This document shows positions 25,791 to 35,419 of a stretch of DNA of 64,000 nucleotides, piece after piece. The notes beneath the pieces were generated by a model, which saw only the letters and a list, made by a program, of their open reading frames with translations, was not told where the DNA came from and made no database searches. A program made the translations under genes and the position numbers. Numbering within the stretch: the stretch's first letter is position 1; each line of letters starts with the position of its first letter. The DNA comes from CALGLS01 sp965222105 (GTDB taxonomy: Bacteria; Bacteroidota; Bacteroidia; Chitinophagales; Saprospiraceae). The stretch covers positions 1 to 64,000 of the forward strand of contig CBDCTQ010000028.1 in assembly GCA_965222105.1 (NCBI GenBank), read 5' to 3'.

Positions 25791-26893
25791 TTTATATCCA
25801 CTTTCCGGGTGGGGGCCTGGGTTTCGTTTCGGCGGGCGATGCTTTCGGCAGTTTTTCGGGCCATTTCCATAAATGGAGCGGCTTCCTCCGATTGGGGATT
25901 GGTCATAACGGGTTCGCCCTCATCGCTGGCTTGCATCACTTGTTGGACCAAAGGAATCTGTGCGAGCAGGGGGGCATGGGCCTGGTGAGCCAATTGTTTG
26001 CCACCTCCTTGTCCAAAGATGTGGTATCTGTTGTCGGGTAATTCTTTTGGTGTAAACCAACTCATATTTTCCACAATGCCTAAAATGGGAACGTTGACGG
26101 AGGGGAGGCGGAACATGTTCATGGCTTTTAGAGCATCGGCGACGGCTACTTGCTGCGGCGTTGTGACGATGACGGCTCCGGTGACGGGTACGGTTTGCAC
26201 GAGGGTTAACTGAATATCGCCGGTGCCAGGTGGCAGGTCGATAACGAGGTAATCCAATTCGGGCCAGATGCATTCGTTGAAAAACTGCTTGATGATGGCG
26301 CCCAACCTCGGCCCCCTCAATACAACGGCTTGTTCGGGCTCTATGATGAAGCCGATGGACATCATGGGGATGCCACAGGCCATCAGGGGTACCAGGCGCG
26401 CCTGGCCATAAACTTCTTTTACCTTTGGGCGTTGACCTTGAAGGCCAAACATGGTGGGAATGGAAGGGCCGTAGAGATCGGCGTCCATCAGCCCGACGCT
26501 GGCGCCCAGTTCTTTGAGGCCCAGGGCCAGGTTGGTGGCAATAGTCGATTTGCCCACGCCGCCTTTTCCGGATGCAACGGCTATGATGTTTTTGATGTGC
26601 GGCACGTTGTTTGGCTTCGGAGGTGGGGGCGCCTTTGTCGTCTTTTTTGGTGCAGCCGCGGTCGTAAAATGTGGGCTGATATCTGCTTCGGGATATATTT
26701 TTTGAATGGCTTCGATACAGGCAAAGCTGAGATCGGACTTGGAAGGGTAATCCATCCGGGGCAGTTCGAGGGTTAAATTGATCTTTTTGCCGTCTATCTG
26801 GATTTCCCGCACCATCAGCCTGGAAATGATGTCCTGCCCCGTAGCCGGGTCGATCACTTTGCTGAGAGCCTCTGCTATTTTTAGTTTATCCAT
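25781..26893 (-). CDS. mrp: Mrp/NBP35-family P-loop ATPase, iron-sulfur carrier
   Basis: A 370-residue Mrp (ApbC) protein. Residues 5-85 are the MIP18/PaaD-like N-terminal domain. The deviant Walker A GKGGVGKS is at 109-116, DADLYGPSIPTMFG follows, and DYLVIDLPPGTGD is the switch/Walker B region. The C-x2-C of E. coli-type Mrp is replaced by FTPKELPDN, as I recall for Bacteroidota forms. The start is the ATG at 26893 (MDKLKIAEAL); longer frames upstream overlap the divergent ribF promoter. The C-terminal residues QAPTRKVDIKID lie in repeat-like DNA. Confidence 0.93.
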   Translation of the reverse strand: MDKLKIAEALSKVIDPATGQDIISRLMVREIQIDGKKINLTLELPRMDYPSKSDLSFACIEAIQKIYPEADISPHFTTAAAPKKTTKAPPPPKPNNVPHIKNIIAVASGKGGVGKSTIATNLALGLKELGASVGLMDADLYGPSIPTMFGLQGQRPKVKEVYGQARLVPLMACGIPMMSIGFIIEPEQAVVLRGPRLGAIIKQFFNECIWPELDYLVIDLPPGTGDIQLTLVQTVPVTGAVIVTTPQQVAVADALKAMNMFRLPSVNVPILGIVENMSWFTPKELPDNRYHIFGQGGGKQLAHQAHAPLLAQIPLVQQVMQASDEGEPVMTNPQSEEAAPFMEMARKTAESIARRNETQAPTRKVDIKID

Positions 26894-26949
26894 ATTCGAT
26901 TTTACGACAAAAGTACGAAGATTGGGCGTTATTTGAAATGGCAAATTCC

Positions 26950-26957
26950 TACATTTG
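26950..26957 (+). promoter_or_regulatory. TAnnTTTG -7 box upstream of the ribF fusion gene
   Basis: tacatttg matches the Bacteroidota -7 consensus TAnnTTTG and ends eight bases before the ATG at 26966. It would lie inside the coding region if translation began at 26933, which favours 26966. A clear -33 element at the usual spacing is not obvious. Confidence 0.5.
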
Positions 26958-26965
26958 TGGCCGAT

Positions 26966-28987
26966 ATGAAAATCCACCACGACTTGTCGAAGCTGCCTTC
27001 CTTTGAAAGGGCGGTAGTGACCATTGGTTCCTACGACGGGGTACACAGCGGACACCAGCAGATATTGGAGCAATTGAAGGAACTGGCACGGCAGACCGGT
27101 GGCGAAAGCATTGTGGTTAGTTTTCATCCACATCCCCGGCAGGTACTTTTCCCCGACGACCGATCGCTGCAACTGCTCAATACCATCGACGAAAAAGTAA
27201 CCTTGCTCGAATGGTACGGGGTCGACCATCTGGTGGTAGTGCCCTTTACCCTGGCATTTGCCCGCCAATCGGCGGAGCGGTATATCCGGCAGTTTTTAGT
27301 AAAGCATTTTTCTCCCAAATACATTGTTATCGGCTACGACCACCGTTTCGGTAATAACCGAAACGGCGACATCGGGCTGCTCAAAAGATACCAGGCGGTA
27401 ATGGATTTTCAAGTCGTTGAGATCGAAAAACAAATGGTCGATTCCATTGCGGTAAGCTCCACTAAAATACGAAATGCACTGTTGGCTGGCCAGATCGAAC
27501 GGGCCAACCAACTGCTGGGGCACCGGTATACCCTCAGCGGTGTGGTGGAAGAAGGGCAAAAGATCGGCCGACAGCTCGGCTATCCCACCGCCAATTTGTC
27601 CATCGGCAATAGCCACAAGCTGATCCCGGTAGAAGGCATTTATGCCGTGGTGGCTTATCACCAACAACGTGCTTACAATGCCATGCTATACATCGGTAAA
27701 CGCCCTACCCTGCCGGAATGGAAAAATAAAACCATTGAAGTACACCTCCTCGATTTCGATCAAAATATATACGGTGAAAAGTTGCAACTTCATTTTGTAA
27801 AAAAAATTCGCGACGATCAGCATTTCGATTCGCTGGAGGCGCTCCAGGCGCAAATACAGCGAGACCATTTGCAGACGCTGGCCATTTTTGAAAATGCGGA
27901 ATGGCAACCAACGAGCCTCCCCTTTCGGGAAAATAAAACGAAGAAAAATCCATCAGTTGCAGTGGTCATTCTCAACTACAATGGCCGCGAGCTTTTGCGG
28001 CAATTTTTACCGGCGGTACGCCAAACCACTTACCCGAATTGTACCATCGTGGTGGCCGACAATGGCAGCACCGACGATTCGGTTGCACTGCTGCAAAATG
28101 AATTTGAAGAGGTAGATATCATCCGGATGGACTCCAATCTGGGATTTGCCGAAGGGTACAACGAGGCCTTGCGCCGTTTGCCGGAAACGGATTATTTTGT
28201 ACTACTCAACTCCGACGTCGAAGTCACTCCGGGATGGATCGACCCGGTGATCGACCTGATGGAAAAGGATAAATCGATCGGGGCTTGTCAGCCAAAAGTT
28301 TTGAGCCATCGCCAACGCGACCACTTCGAACATGCGGGTGCTGCGGGGGGCTGGATGGACTATCTGGGCTACCCTTTTTGTCGCGGACGTATTTTTAATG
28401 TTGTAGAAAAAGACAAGGGTCAGTACAACAAGGCCGAAGAGGTCTTTTGGGCTTCCGGGGCAGCGCTTTTTATCCGGTCGAAACTGTTTTTGAACATCGG
28501 CGGATTCGACCCCAGTTTCTACGCCCACATGGAAGAGATCGATCTTTGCTGGCGCATCAAACGGGCCGGTTATAAGGTGGTAGTGGAGCCGGCTTCAACG
28601 GTCTACCACGTAGGCGGCGCTACGCTGGACTATGCCAACCCCAGAAAGGTGTTTTTGAATTTTCGCAACAGCCTGGCCATGATCCTTAAAAACGAAAGGC
28701 GTAGTAAAACATTTTGGTTGATACCGGCCCGGTTGATGCTCGACGGGTTGGCCGGTGCCCTCTTTTTGCTCGAAGGCAAATGGCGGCACATCCGCGCCAT
28801 CGTCGATGCGCATTGGGCCTTTTTCAAATCGGCAGGAGCCATCAGGAGGCGCCGAAGGAACTACGACGACCTCATCCAGAAAGTGAGCATATCCAGGACT
28901 CCCAACCAGGAGGGGCTCTATCGTAAAAGTATTGTTTGGGCTTTCTACGCCCGGGGTCGAAAAACGTTTGAATCGCTAAAATTCTAG
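26966..28987 (+). CDS. ribF: RibF (riboflavin kinase/FAD synthetase) fused to a GT2 glycosyltransferase
   Basis: A single 673-residue frame with two unrelated parts. Residues 1-185 are FAD synthetase (VTIGSYDGVHSGHQQIL, SFHPHPRQVLFP, IGYDHRFGNNRNGD, SSTKIR). Residues 195-310 are riboflavin kinase (GRQLGYPTANLSI, EVHLLDFDQNIYGE). After a short linker, residues about 325-600 are a family 2 glycosyltransferase (VVILNYNG, VADNGSTDDS, LLNSDVEVTPGW, HMEEIDLCWR), with a basic tail. RibF makes FMN and FAD; the transferase probably builds surface polysaccharide. The start follows the -7 box. The frame across the linker is clean, so this looks like a real gene fusion. Confidence 0.9.
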   Translation: MKIHHDLSKLPSFERAVVTIGSYDGVHSGHQQILEQLKELARQTGGESIVVSFHPHPRQVLFPDDRSLQLLNTIDEKVTLLEWYGVDHLVVVPFTLAFARQSAERYIRQFLVKHFSPKYIVIGYDHRFGNNRNGDIGLLKRYQAVMDFQVVEIEKQMVDSIAVSSTKIRNALLAGQIERANQLLGHRYTLSGVVEEGQKIGRQLGYPTANLSIGNSHKLIPVEGIYAVVAYHQQRAYNAMLYIGKRPTLPEWKNKTIEVHLLDFDQNIYGEKLQLHFVKKIRDDQHFDSLEALQAQIQRDHLQTLAIFENAEWQPTSLPFRENKTKKNPSVAVVILNYNGRELLRQFLPAVRQTTYPNCTIVVADNGSTDDSVALLQNEFEEVDIIRMDSNLGFAEGYNEALRRLPETDYFVLLNSDVEVTPGWIDPVIDLMEKDKSIGACQPKVLSHRQRDHFEHAGAAGGWMDYLGYPFCRGRIFNVVEKDKGQYNKAEEVFWASGAALFIRSKLFLNIGGFDPSFYAHMEEIDLCWRIKRAGYKVVVEPASTVYHVGGATLDYANPRKVFLNFRNSLAMILKNERRSKTFWLIPARLMLDGLAGALFLLEGKWRHIRAIVDAHWAFFKSAGAIRRRRRNYDDLIQKVSISRTPNQEGLYRKSIVWAFYARGRKTFESLKF

Positions 28988-28989
28988 CT

Positions 28990-29727
28990 GTGGGCAAACC
29001 AAAAATCGACATTTTACACGAAGACGAGGCCGTGGTACTGGTCAATAAACCTCCGGGAATGTTGACTATACCGGACCGGTATGATCCTTCCCTGCCCAAC
29101 CTGTTGCACTGGCTGAAAAGCAGATGGGATTCAATATATGTCGTTCACCGGTTGGACAAAGATACCAGCGGCATCCTTTGTTTTGCCCGGACAGAGGCTG
29201 CGCACAAGCACCTCAGCCTGCAATTTCAACAACGGACAGTCGACAAACATTATCTGGCCCTGGTCGACGGCATCCCCCAGCCAGCAACCGGCACCATCGA
29301 CCTGCCCATTGCGAAAAGCAAGACCTCTGGGGCCAAAATGGTGGTGGGCCAAAATGGGAAGCCTGCCCTCACTCTATACGAGACCGTGGAAGTTTTTGGC
29401 CAGCATGCTCTGCTTGCTCTCAACATCAAAACTGGCCGTACCCACCAGGTGCGGGTTCATATGGAGGCCATTGGCCATCCGCTGGTGGTGGATCCGATGT
29501 ATGGTCGGCGTGGAGCCATTTATCTGTCTGAGATCAAAGGCCGCCGATTTAAACGAAGCAAAGGTGAAGAGGAACGGCCACTGGTCAGCCGGGTAACCTT
29601 GCATTCGCATCGATTGGTTTTTGATCATCCTTCCACGGAGGAACGAATAAGCTTTGAGGCAGAACCGCCTAAGGATTTTCGGGCCTTGGTGCGGCAGTTG
29701 GGCAAGTGGATGAGGACGGGGGGTTGA
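28990..29727 (+). CDS. RluA-family RNA pseudouridine synthase
   Basis: A 245-residue enzyme with the RluA catalytic motif VVHRLDKDTSGILCFARTE (Asp in HRLD). The family blocks VLVNKPPGMLT, DKHYLALVDG, KTGRTHQVRVHM and GHPLVVDPMYG are also present. It isomerises specific uridines in rRNA or tRNA; the target is not predictable. There is no S4 domain. It begins with GTG two bases after the stop of the ribF fusion, so it is probably co-transcribed. Confidence 0.9.
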   Translation: MGKPKIDILHEDEAVVLVNKPPGMLTIPDRYDPSLPNLLHWLKSRWDSIYVVHRLDKDTSGILCFARTEAAHKHLSLQFQQRTVDKHYLALVDGIPQPATGTIDLPIAKSKTSGAKMVVGQNGKPALTLYETVEVFGQHALLALNIKTGRTHQVRVHMEAIGHPLVVDPMYGRRGAIYLSEIKGRRFKRSKGEEERPLVSRVTLHSHRLVFDHPSTEERISFEAEPPKDFRALVRQLGKWMRTGG

Positions 29728-29762
29728 TGGAGCTGCGACAAACGAGCTAAAATGATGATGAT

Positions 29763-30449
29763 CTACTCCATCGACTCAAATCGCCACAAATTTTCATCCC
29801 TGTCGGTAAAAGAAACGATGCCATATTCAAAATTGAAGTAAACCTCACTTTTATCATACAGACCGAGATACACGTCATAAAACAATCTTTCTATTATCTC
29901 TATTCCTGAAATCACTTCTGACGGTATATAAAATGGCCAGGTCCTTCGATCTACTACATGATAAAACACGGTCGAGTAGCTGTTTTCAGAATCTGGGTTT
30001 GAACAGATTATTTCCAACACATCAGCTACATATCCCTGCTCTGGGTCTTCGTAGTAGGGCCTGGCTCTGAGAGAAAGGTCGAATACCATTCCGAGAGAAT
30101 CGTTTTGTAATTTAAAGCGCTTAATTTCTCCGGCGTATTTGTACAGGACGGTGTCTCCCGGCTCATACACATTGTATTTATACAAAAAAGCGCTGTCTAT
30201 CTGAAGAAGATCAAATTCCTGGATGGAAAATTCGACCTGATTGGCCAGCGAGTCCACAAAAGTTATGGACGTTTTGTTTAGATAGGGCAACGCTGCGATG
30301 CTTTCTTCCAGGAGGGTATATTCTCCAATGTCTATAATGGTTACATTAGTATCGCCTTCGCTGGTGATTTGCTCATCGTCGTTTTTGGCGCAATTGGATA
30401 TTAGGGTGAGTGCCAATAGGGTTACCAGGATGTTGAGTTGATTTTTCAT
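29763..30449 (-). CDS. Lipoprotein of unknown function
   Basis: A 228-residue protein starting at MKNQLNILVTLLALTLISNC, a lipoprotein signal with Cys20 after LISN. A longer frame to 30509 would add residues that overlap the upstream gene. The mature part is beta-rich and unrecognised. It is the last gene of a three-gene minus-strand unit, 31 bases after the glycosidase-like lipoprotein. Confidence 0.7.
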   Translation of the reverse strand: MKNQLNILVTLLALTLISNCAKNDDEQITSEGDTNVTIIDIGEYTLLEESIAALPYLNKTSITFVDSLANQVEFSIQEFDLLQIDSAFLYKYNVYEPGDTVLYKYAGEIKRFKLQNDSLGMVFDLSLRARPYYEDPEQGYVADVLEIICSNPDSENSYSTVFYHVVDRRTWPFYIPSEVISGIEIIERLFYDVYLGLYDKSEVYFNFEYGIVSFTDRDENLWRFESME

Positions 30450-30480
30450 AACATTATTTTTGCGGATTAAATCAAAAAAG

Positions 30481-32913
30481 TTACTCTGTGATCTTTTCTT
30501 CATTACCAAATGTCCTTAATTCCAGTTTGACCATTGTCTCTTTACCTGCGTTGGCAAAAGTACAATCAATCGAGATGGAATTTTGACCTTTTTCCACTTT
30601 AAAATCATCTGGATGGACATCAATTTTTTTAAGAGGATGCCAATTGGGATCGTAAAGGGTTGCAGTTTTTCCACCGGTATATTTGACGACCTGTCCGTTT
30701 TTTAAGTTGACAGGTAATCGGATCGTTTTGTAATTGTTGATTTCAAATTCAATATTCCGGACATCAGCATTGATGGCAGTAAGCACAAAATTCAGTGGTT
30801 GGCCGATGCCAATATTATTGAATTTGAATAAAGAAAAAAGAGGTTGGCCGGGTTGCCTTTCTTTCTTTTCGTGATGGAATATTTCCGTATTTATTTCCTG
30901 CAACGTCCACTCCTTGTCGTCGATATTTTTTAGGGTAAATTCTTTATCGGGATTGCGCAAATTCGCTTTCTGATTTTCCGAAAAGGAACCTCCAAGCCTG
31001 CATTTTTCCCAATCGCCAATGCGTTGTAGTATTTCGTCGGAGAGTCCGTTTTTTTCTATCGACTCCAGGTTTGCCACAAAGGCGTATCCGGCATCGTAAC
31101 CTGCAGAGCGCGCCAGCAACCATTCGATGTCCTCCAGACTTGTCTGTGGAGTCATTTTGAACCAGCCCAACATGCCCGGCATAAAGTTTCTTTTAAAATA
31201 GGCTTGGTTGTTAAATCTGTATTCCGTTTGGCTTTCGCGAAATCCGCCATACCAGGGTTCTCCCCAGTTCATCCTCGAATAGATGTGCCAGAAGAAATGG
31301 GTGGTCCGGCTGGCGTCGATGATGAGGTGGGATTTTAAGTCATTCGAAAGGGAATTGTACCAGGTGTAGGGCATCAGCGACTCTCCGTAAGTCCCCAATC
31401 CGGTGGAACGATTTCCTTCCAACCCGTCGAAAGAAATTTGGCGCAGGCCGGTTTGGTTGTATAACTTTGCCATTGTTTCGGCCATTTCAATGGTCAGTTC
31501 TGCGTTGGTCAAAAACACCTTGTAGGGGTGGTCCAGCAATTTTGAAATGTCCGATCCTTGTGTATGACCGGATGCTTTTGTGTTGAATGCTCCTCGCTGG
31601 CAATCCAGCAGTTTCCAGGGAGCCTGTTCGGAAACGCGGCCATAGCGAATCAACTCATTTTCTATCACCACTGTTTTGAGGCTGTTGTTTTTCATCTGGT
31701 TGAAGAAATCGGGAAGGCGGATGGGAATTTCAGTGGTTGTGGCGTCGACATCGCCGGTGAGTGTAGAACTCCCCACTTTGGCCAGCCGCTTGTCGGGTAT
31801 GGGGGTGACGTAGGGGTCGTTGGTAGTTATAAAATTTGACAGCACGTGCGTTCCGACCATGATACCCTCTGCTTCTGCTTTTTCAATGCAGTTTTTTAAT
31901 CCCTCGATCCCGTTTGGAAATTCTCCTGCGTACAGATCAAAATGCCCCCAGCTTTCAAATGTTTTGCCGTAGTGGTACAGGTATTTCAGTCCCGCTTTTT
32001 TTGTTAGTTCAATGGCACGATCAACGTTGTCTTCCGTAAAATTTGTAATGATGTAGGCTGCTGCTGCATCCGGAGCTGTTTTCCCCCATTGGCCGCCGAT
32101 CATGGGGTGAGGTAAACCTTCTGTCCGTTCTATTTCACCGATGGTTGGCAGGGCATAGTCAACCGGACATCCGAAGAGTGCGATTTTAGAGCCAACCACT
32201 CCCCCATCGTTGTGAGCGGGTACCCATATTTTTTCGTGGTCAAAATCCTGGATGATCCTCTCTCTGTTTCTGTTTCTGCAATAGGCTTGCAAGCTGCTTC
32301 CGACGGGGGTGGGCTTGGCTGCTTCTATTCTGTACAGGACGCTTCCATCTGCCTCCGGGTGCATATTGTTGGTGTTTTCTTCTGACAGAAAATCGAAAGC
32401 GGGCATGCGGTCGCTTTCGTTCCAGGGGTACCCTCCGAGGGTTTTGATATTCAAGGACTGAATGCCCAGGGCGTATTCGGGGCTCCGAACGACTCCGACT
32501 GTTTCGCCTATCGTTTTGTTGATGGTGGTAAAATAGGGTCCCCAAATGATGAGGTCGACGGAATCGGAGTTGGTTAATGACAGGAGCTCAAAGGTGATGT
32601 AAGACGGTTTTTCTTCGAATTTTATGCTCGCCTCGACAGCATTACCGAACGAAAGGGTAATGATGTGTTCGTTGGCTATTGCAGCGGCTGGAAGTTTAAT
32701 TTGACTGTTGACTCTTAGGGAGAGTAGGTATGTGGTGGTGTCTTTTGCGAGGTGGTTTTTGTTGGTTTTTTGGTCTGTGAGTTCGGTGATCTGTCCCTGG
32801 TTATTGATGGTTATTTTCAGTGCTTCGGATGTTAATTCTGCGATGGTGTCTGTGTTTGTGCATGATGCGAGCATGAGGCACAGAATCGTAAGGGCAAGTG
32901 GTGATTTTTTCAT
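30481..32913 (-). CDS. Large lipoprotein, putative glycoside hydrolase-like
   Basis: An 810-residue protein with a lipoprotein signal (MKKSPLALTILCLMLASC, Cys18). An N-terminal beta domain (about 25-130) precedes a likely TIM barrel: IGGQWGKTAPDAAAAYII, AIELTKKAGLKYLYHYG, FPNGIEGLKNCIEKAEAEGI, IEMAETMAKLYNQTGLRQIS FDGLEG (given in parts) and LIIDASRTTHFFWH. A beta domain closes the protein. This layout and the Asp-Gly strand end (SFDGLEG) resemble polysaccharide hydrolases, but I cannot assign a GH family. It is eight bases from the upstream gene, so co-transcribed. Confidence 0.6.
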   Translation of the reverse strand: MKKSPLALTILCLMLASCTNTDTIAELTSEALKITINNQGQITELTDQKTNKNHLAKDTTTYLLSLRVNSQIKLPAAAIANEHIITLSFGNAVEASIKFEEKPSYITFELLSLTNSDSVDLIIWGPYFTTINKTIGETVGVVRSPEYALGIQSLNIKTLGGYPWNESDRMPAFDFLSEENTNNMHPEADGSVLYRIEAAKPTPVGSSLQAYCRNRNRERIIQDFDHEKIWVPAHNDGGVVGSKIALFGCPVDYALPTIGEIERTEGLPHPMIGGQWGKTAPDAAAAYIITNFTEDNVDRAIELTKKAGLKYLYHYGKTFESWGHFDLYAGEFPNGIEGLKNCIEKAEAEGIMVGTHVLSNFITTNDPYVTPIPDKRLAKVGSSTLTGDVDATTTEIPIRLPDFFNQMKNNSLKTVVIENELIRYGRVSEQAPWKLLDCQRGAFNTKASGHTQGSDISKLLDHPYKVFLTNAELTIEMAETMAKLYNQTGLRQISFDGLEGNRSTGLGTYGESLMPYTWYNSLSNDLKSHLIIDASRTTHFFWHIYSRMNWGEPWYGGFRESQTEYRFNNQAYFKRNFMPGMLGWFKMTPQTSLEDIEWLLARSAGYDAGYAFVANLESIEKNGLSDEILQRIGDWEKCRLGGSFSENQKANLRNPDKEFTLKNIDDKEWTLQEINTEIFHHEKKERQPGQPLFSLFKFNNIGIGQPLNFVLTAINADVRNIEFEINNYKTIRLPVNLKNGQVVKYTGGKTATLYDPNWHPLKKIDVHPDDFKVEKGQNSISIDCTFANAGKETMVKLELRTFGNEEKITE

Positions 32914-32921
32914 AGATGTTG

Positions 32922-33965
32922 TTAGATGTTATCAATAGGTTCCAGGTTTTTCTTTGCCTCGTTCAACCTTTTCTCAATCATCTTTCTTATGATTTCATCA
33001 TCCACTTCGTGAAGGAATTTTTCAACTAGTTCGTATTTCCCACGTTTAATATATTGCATCATGGTTTCTCCCAGCATAACGTCTTTGCTGAGTCCATCCG
33101 AATGTTCATTTACATATCTCATTTTTCCTTCCCAAAGCGGCACATTATCTTTCATCATTTGTTGCCCTTCTTTGCTTAGTTGAAACTCCTGAGTTAGCTT
33201 CATCAAGTTGTAATGCAAATACATCCCATACATACCATTGCTTATTGCTTTTGCATCATTGAGTGGAACAGATTTTATTATTTTGTCTATGTACCATTGC
33301 GGGATGGGGTCTCCTAATGGGTTTGACCTAACAAAATGAAGTCTATGAAGATGATATCCATATTCATATTGAATCTTTGCTTTAACCCAATGGATAAATA
33401 AGCTATCCGAAACAGCATTGGAATCAATATAATGATCAATATAGTCTGATTGTTTTTCAAGGTATTCTGTTAGATAATCATAGTAGGCTTTGTAATCCAA
33501 TTCGTTCATCATCATGGAATTTTCAATGTAAAAATGGTAATAAAATGCTTCTTTGTACATTGGAATAAAGTCTACGATTAATTCATTGGTCGTTTTTAAA
33601 TCACCGCTTACGATTATAGCTTTTGGTATTCTTTTGTCTTCCCTAAATTCAACAGCGTCCAATTCGACGTATATTTTGTTGTCTGGTCTTGTTAGCAAAT
33701 GGATGTAATTTTCATCAAAGGCGATTAGTATCTCGGAGATTCTATAAACTTCAACTTCCGCCCTGAACGCACCCAGATCATCCAGCAGAAAATCATGGCA
33801 TGTTTGTTTATTAGTGCCCAATTGTGTGCTGCAAATTACAACAACAGAGTCAGCCTGGGAAGTATTATGTATTTTTCCTTTGATCATCGAAACCGAAGAA
33901 TAGCTTACGGCCAGGTTGAATATCAGCACTGTCGTTGTTAAAAATCGTTTTAGTTGTAGGTTCAT
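32922..33965 (-). CDS. Secreted protein of unknown function
   Basis: A 347-residue protein with a signal peptide (MNLQLKRFLTTTVLIFNLAV). The N-terminal 110 residues look like the beta domain that precedes thioredoxin domains in Bacteroidota TlpA-like proteins (KGKIHNTSQADSVVVICST, shown in part), but no thioredoxin domain or CxxC follows. The rest is helical, rich in Tyr and charged residues. It is the first gene of the minus-strand unit 33965-29763. Confidence 0.65.
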   Translation of the reverse strand: MNLQLKRFLTTTVLIFNLAVSYSSVSMIKGKIHNTSQADSVVVICSTQLGTNKQTCHDFLLDDLGAFRAEVEVYRISEILIAFDENYIHLLTRPDNKIYVELDAVEFREDKRIPKAIIVSGDLKTTNELIVDFIPMYKEAFYYHFYIENSMMMNELDYKAYYDYLTEYLEKQSDYIDHYIDSNAVSDSLFIHWVKAKIQYEYGYHLHRLHFVRSNPLGDPIPQWYIDKIIKSVPLNDAKAISNGMYGMYLHYNLMKLTQEFQLSKEGQQMMKDNVPLWEGKMRYVNEHSDGLSKDVMLGETMMQYIKRGKYELVEKFLHEVDDEIIRKMIEKRLNEAKKNLEPIDNI

Positions 33966-34190
33966 ATCGCTGAATTCATTTTTTAATTTAAGGTATATCT
34001 GGGTTTTTTAGCCACATAAACTTTTGGGATCAACCCCTGGAAAAATTCACGAATCTTGGCTTGTTGCATAGTGGCTGTCCCGATCGCGATCGGGATTTGC
34101 TGGTTGGCTGAGTTGGGTGCTATTTTATTTATTCTGGATTCATTTGTTATTCTGGTGTTCTTATGGTTAACTGCTGGTTTACAAAACTAC

Positions 34191-34280
34191 CGGGGCATCG
34201 AAGTCACAGACTTCGACGAGCGGGGGCATCGAAGTCACAGACTTCAACGAGCGGGGGTCACAGACTTCGACGAGCGGGGG
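34191..34280. repeat. Three tandem REP-like hairpin units (...gacgagcggg)
   Basis: Three copies of a unit of about 30 bases: catcgaagtcacagacttcg then acgagcggggg; the last is shortened. Each contains a hairpin (gaagtc/gacttc). The same 3' part (gacgagcggg) follows a different hairpin, gcagtt/aactgc, at 45380 and 46306. A reverse palindrome tcccgatcgcgatcggga lies just upstream (34079-34096). Confidence 0.7.
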
Positions 34281-34285
34281 TGATT

Positions 34286-35389
34286 TCAATACTTAGCATA
34301 CCTGTTAAACGTTCTCCAATATTTGTCTTTATAAATGTTAAATTCGACCTTAATTTTATCCTTGTATCGATCAATCACTTCATACAGTACTTTTGAGGGC
34401 TTCCGGAATGAGTTGCAGGCAAAATAAATTATCCGCTGGTTATTCCCAGTCTCACGACCAATATTTATGTTGCCATTAAAATCTTTAAGTTGGGCCATCA
34501 ATTCATCCTCGAAATCATCGAATACATCTCTGGTCGACTGCGGAGGCATTCCATTATTGGCTGAACCATCATATGTTATTTCTACCGTTGCTATCCATGG
34601 GTGGGAGGCTTTCTTTTCCCACCCTATTGTTTCCGTATTGATAAGTGCAATGATTGGCTTATCCTCCCTGGTTCTGACTTCAAAAATCGTATACGAATCT
34701 GTGTTTGTACTGTGTCTGATCCCTTCGTATTTTTCTATAAACTCTTTTTGCCTCCACTTTATAAATTTTTTCAGTTTGCCAATTGGAACCAAGTCTTTTA
34801 CAGCGTTTTCCTTTCTGGAAAATTCTACATTGTCGATAGAGGTAGCAAATTCTAATTCTCCAAGATAGTTATCCAAAAAGATAAAACTCCCGTTTATAAT
34901 TTCTTTTTTATTTTCTTCGGTGTAGTCTTCATGAACAATTGTGATGTCAACTTCATCGGGGTAGTTTTTGTCATCATTCGAATAGAAAAACATATTTTCT
35001 CCATTAAATTCATAACCCCACATCTGGATTCCAACATCATTGATATCAAGGGATGGCTTTAGGGCTGTAAATTTCCACCCGCTTATATTTGGGGCTGAGG
35101 CAACTAATTGCTCGACCAATTGTATATCTTTAATTTTTCCGTCGGGTGTCAGGATCAATTCAACTGTTTGATCGTCATACATGCCTGTTAGAAAAAATAT
35201 TCCTTTTCTTAGTTTATTCAATTGAGGAGAAAGTTTGTCAAAAAATTCTCTCTCAATGTTTTCAAATTTTTTGACTGCCACCGAAAAACTTTTCTCATGC
35301 TTTTCAAACCAATTCCAAAAATCCGAAATGTCGTATTTTTCGGTTTCAGTGTTTTTTGCTGCTCCAAATAATTTCTTTATAAACTTCAT
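34286..35389 (-). CDS. DUF695-containing protein
   Basis: A 367-residue cytoplasmic protein. The C-terminal 130 residues match DUF695 (FDDFEDELMAQLKDFNGNIN, shown in part, then RIIYFACNSFRKPSKVLYEV and a W-x2-F-NRY end). The N-terminal 220 residues are unrecognised, with an amphipathic helix at the start. There is no signal peptide. It stands alone between the repeat cluster and prmC. The function of DUF695 is unknown. Confidence 0.65.
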   Translation of the reverse strand: MKFIKKLFGAAKNTETEKYDISDFWNWFEKHEKSFSVAVKKFENIEREFFDKLSPQLNKLRKGIFFLTGMYDDQTVELILTPDGKIKDIQLVEQLVASAPNISGWKFTALKPSLDINDVGIQMWGYEFNGENMFFYSNDDKNYPDEVDITIVHEDYTEENKKEIINGSFIFLDNYLGELEFATSIDNVEFSRKENAVKDLVPIGKLKKFIKWRQKEFIEKYEGIRHSTNTDSYTIFEVRTREDKPIIALINTETIGWEKKASHPWIATVEITYDGSANNGMPPQSTRDVFDDFEDELMAQLKDFNGNINIGRETGNNQRIIYFACNSFRKPSKVLYEVIDRYKDKIKVEFNIYKDKYWRTFNRYAKY

Positions 35390-35419
35390 TTTTACTTGTT
35401 TTATTTACACCCTCCCCAC

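Noticed and set aside
34191..34280. Short tandem repeats as a CRISPR array
   Set aside because: No unique spacers; units are adjacent, form hairpins and there are no cas genes.
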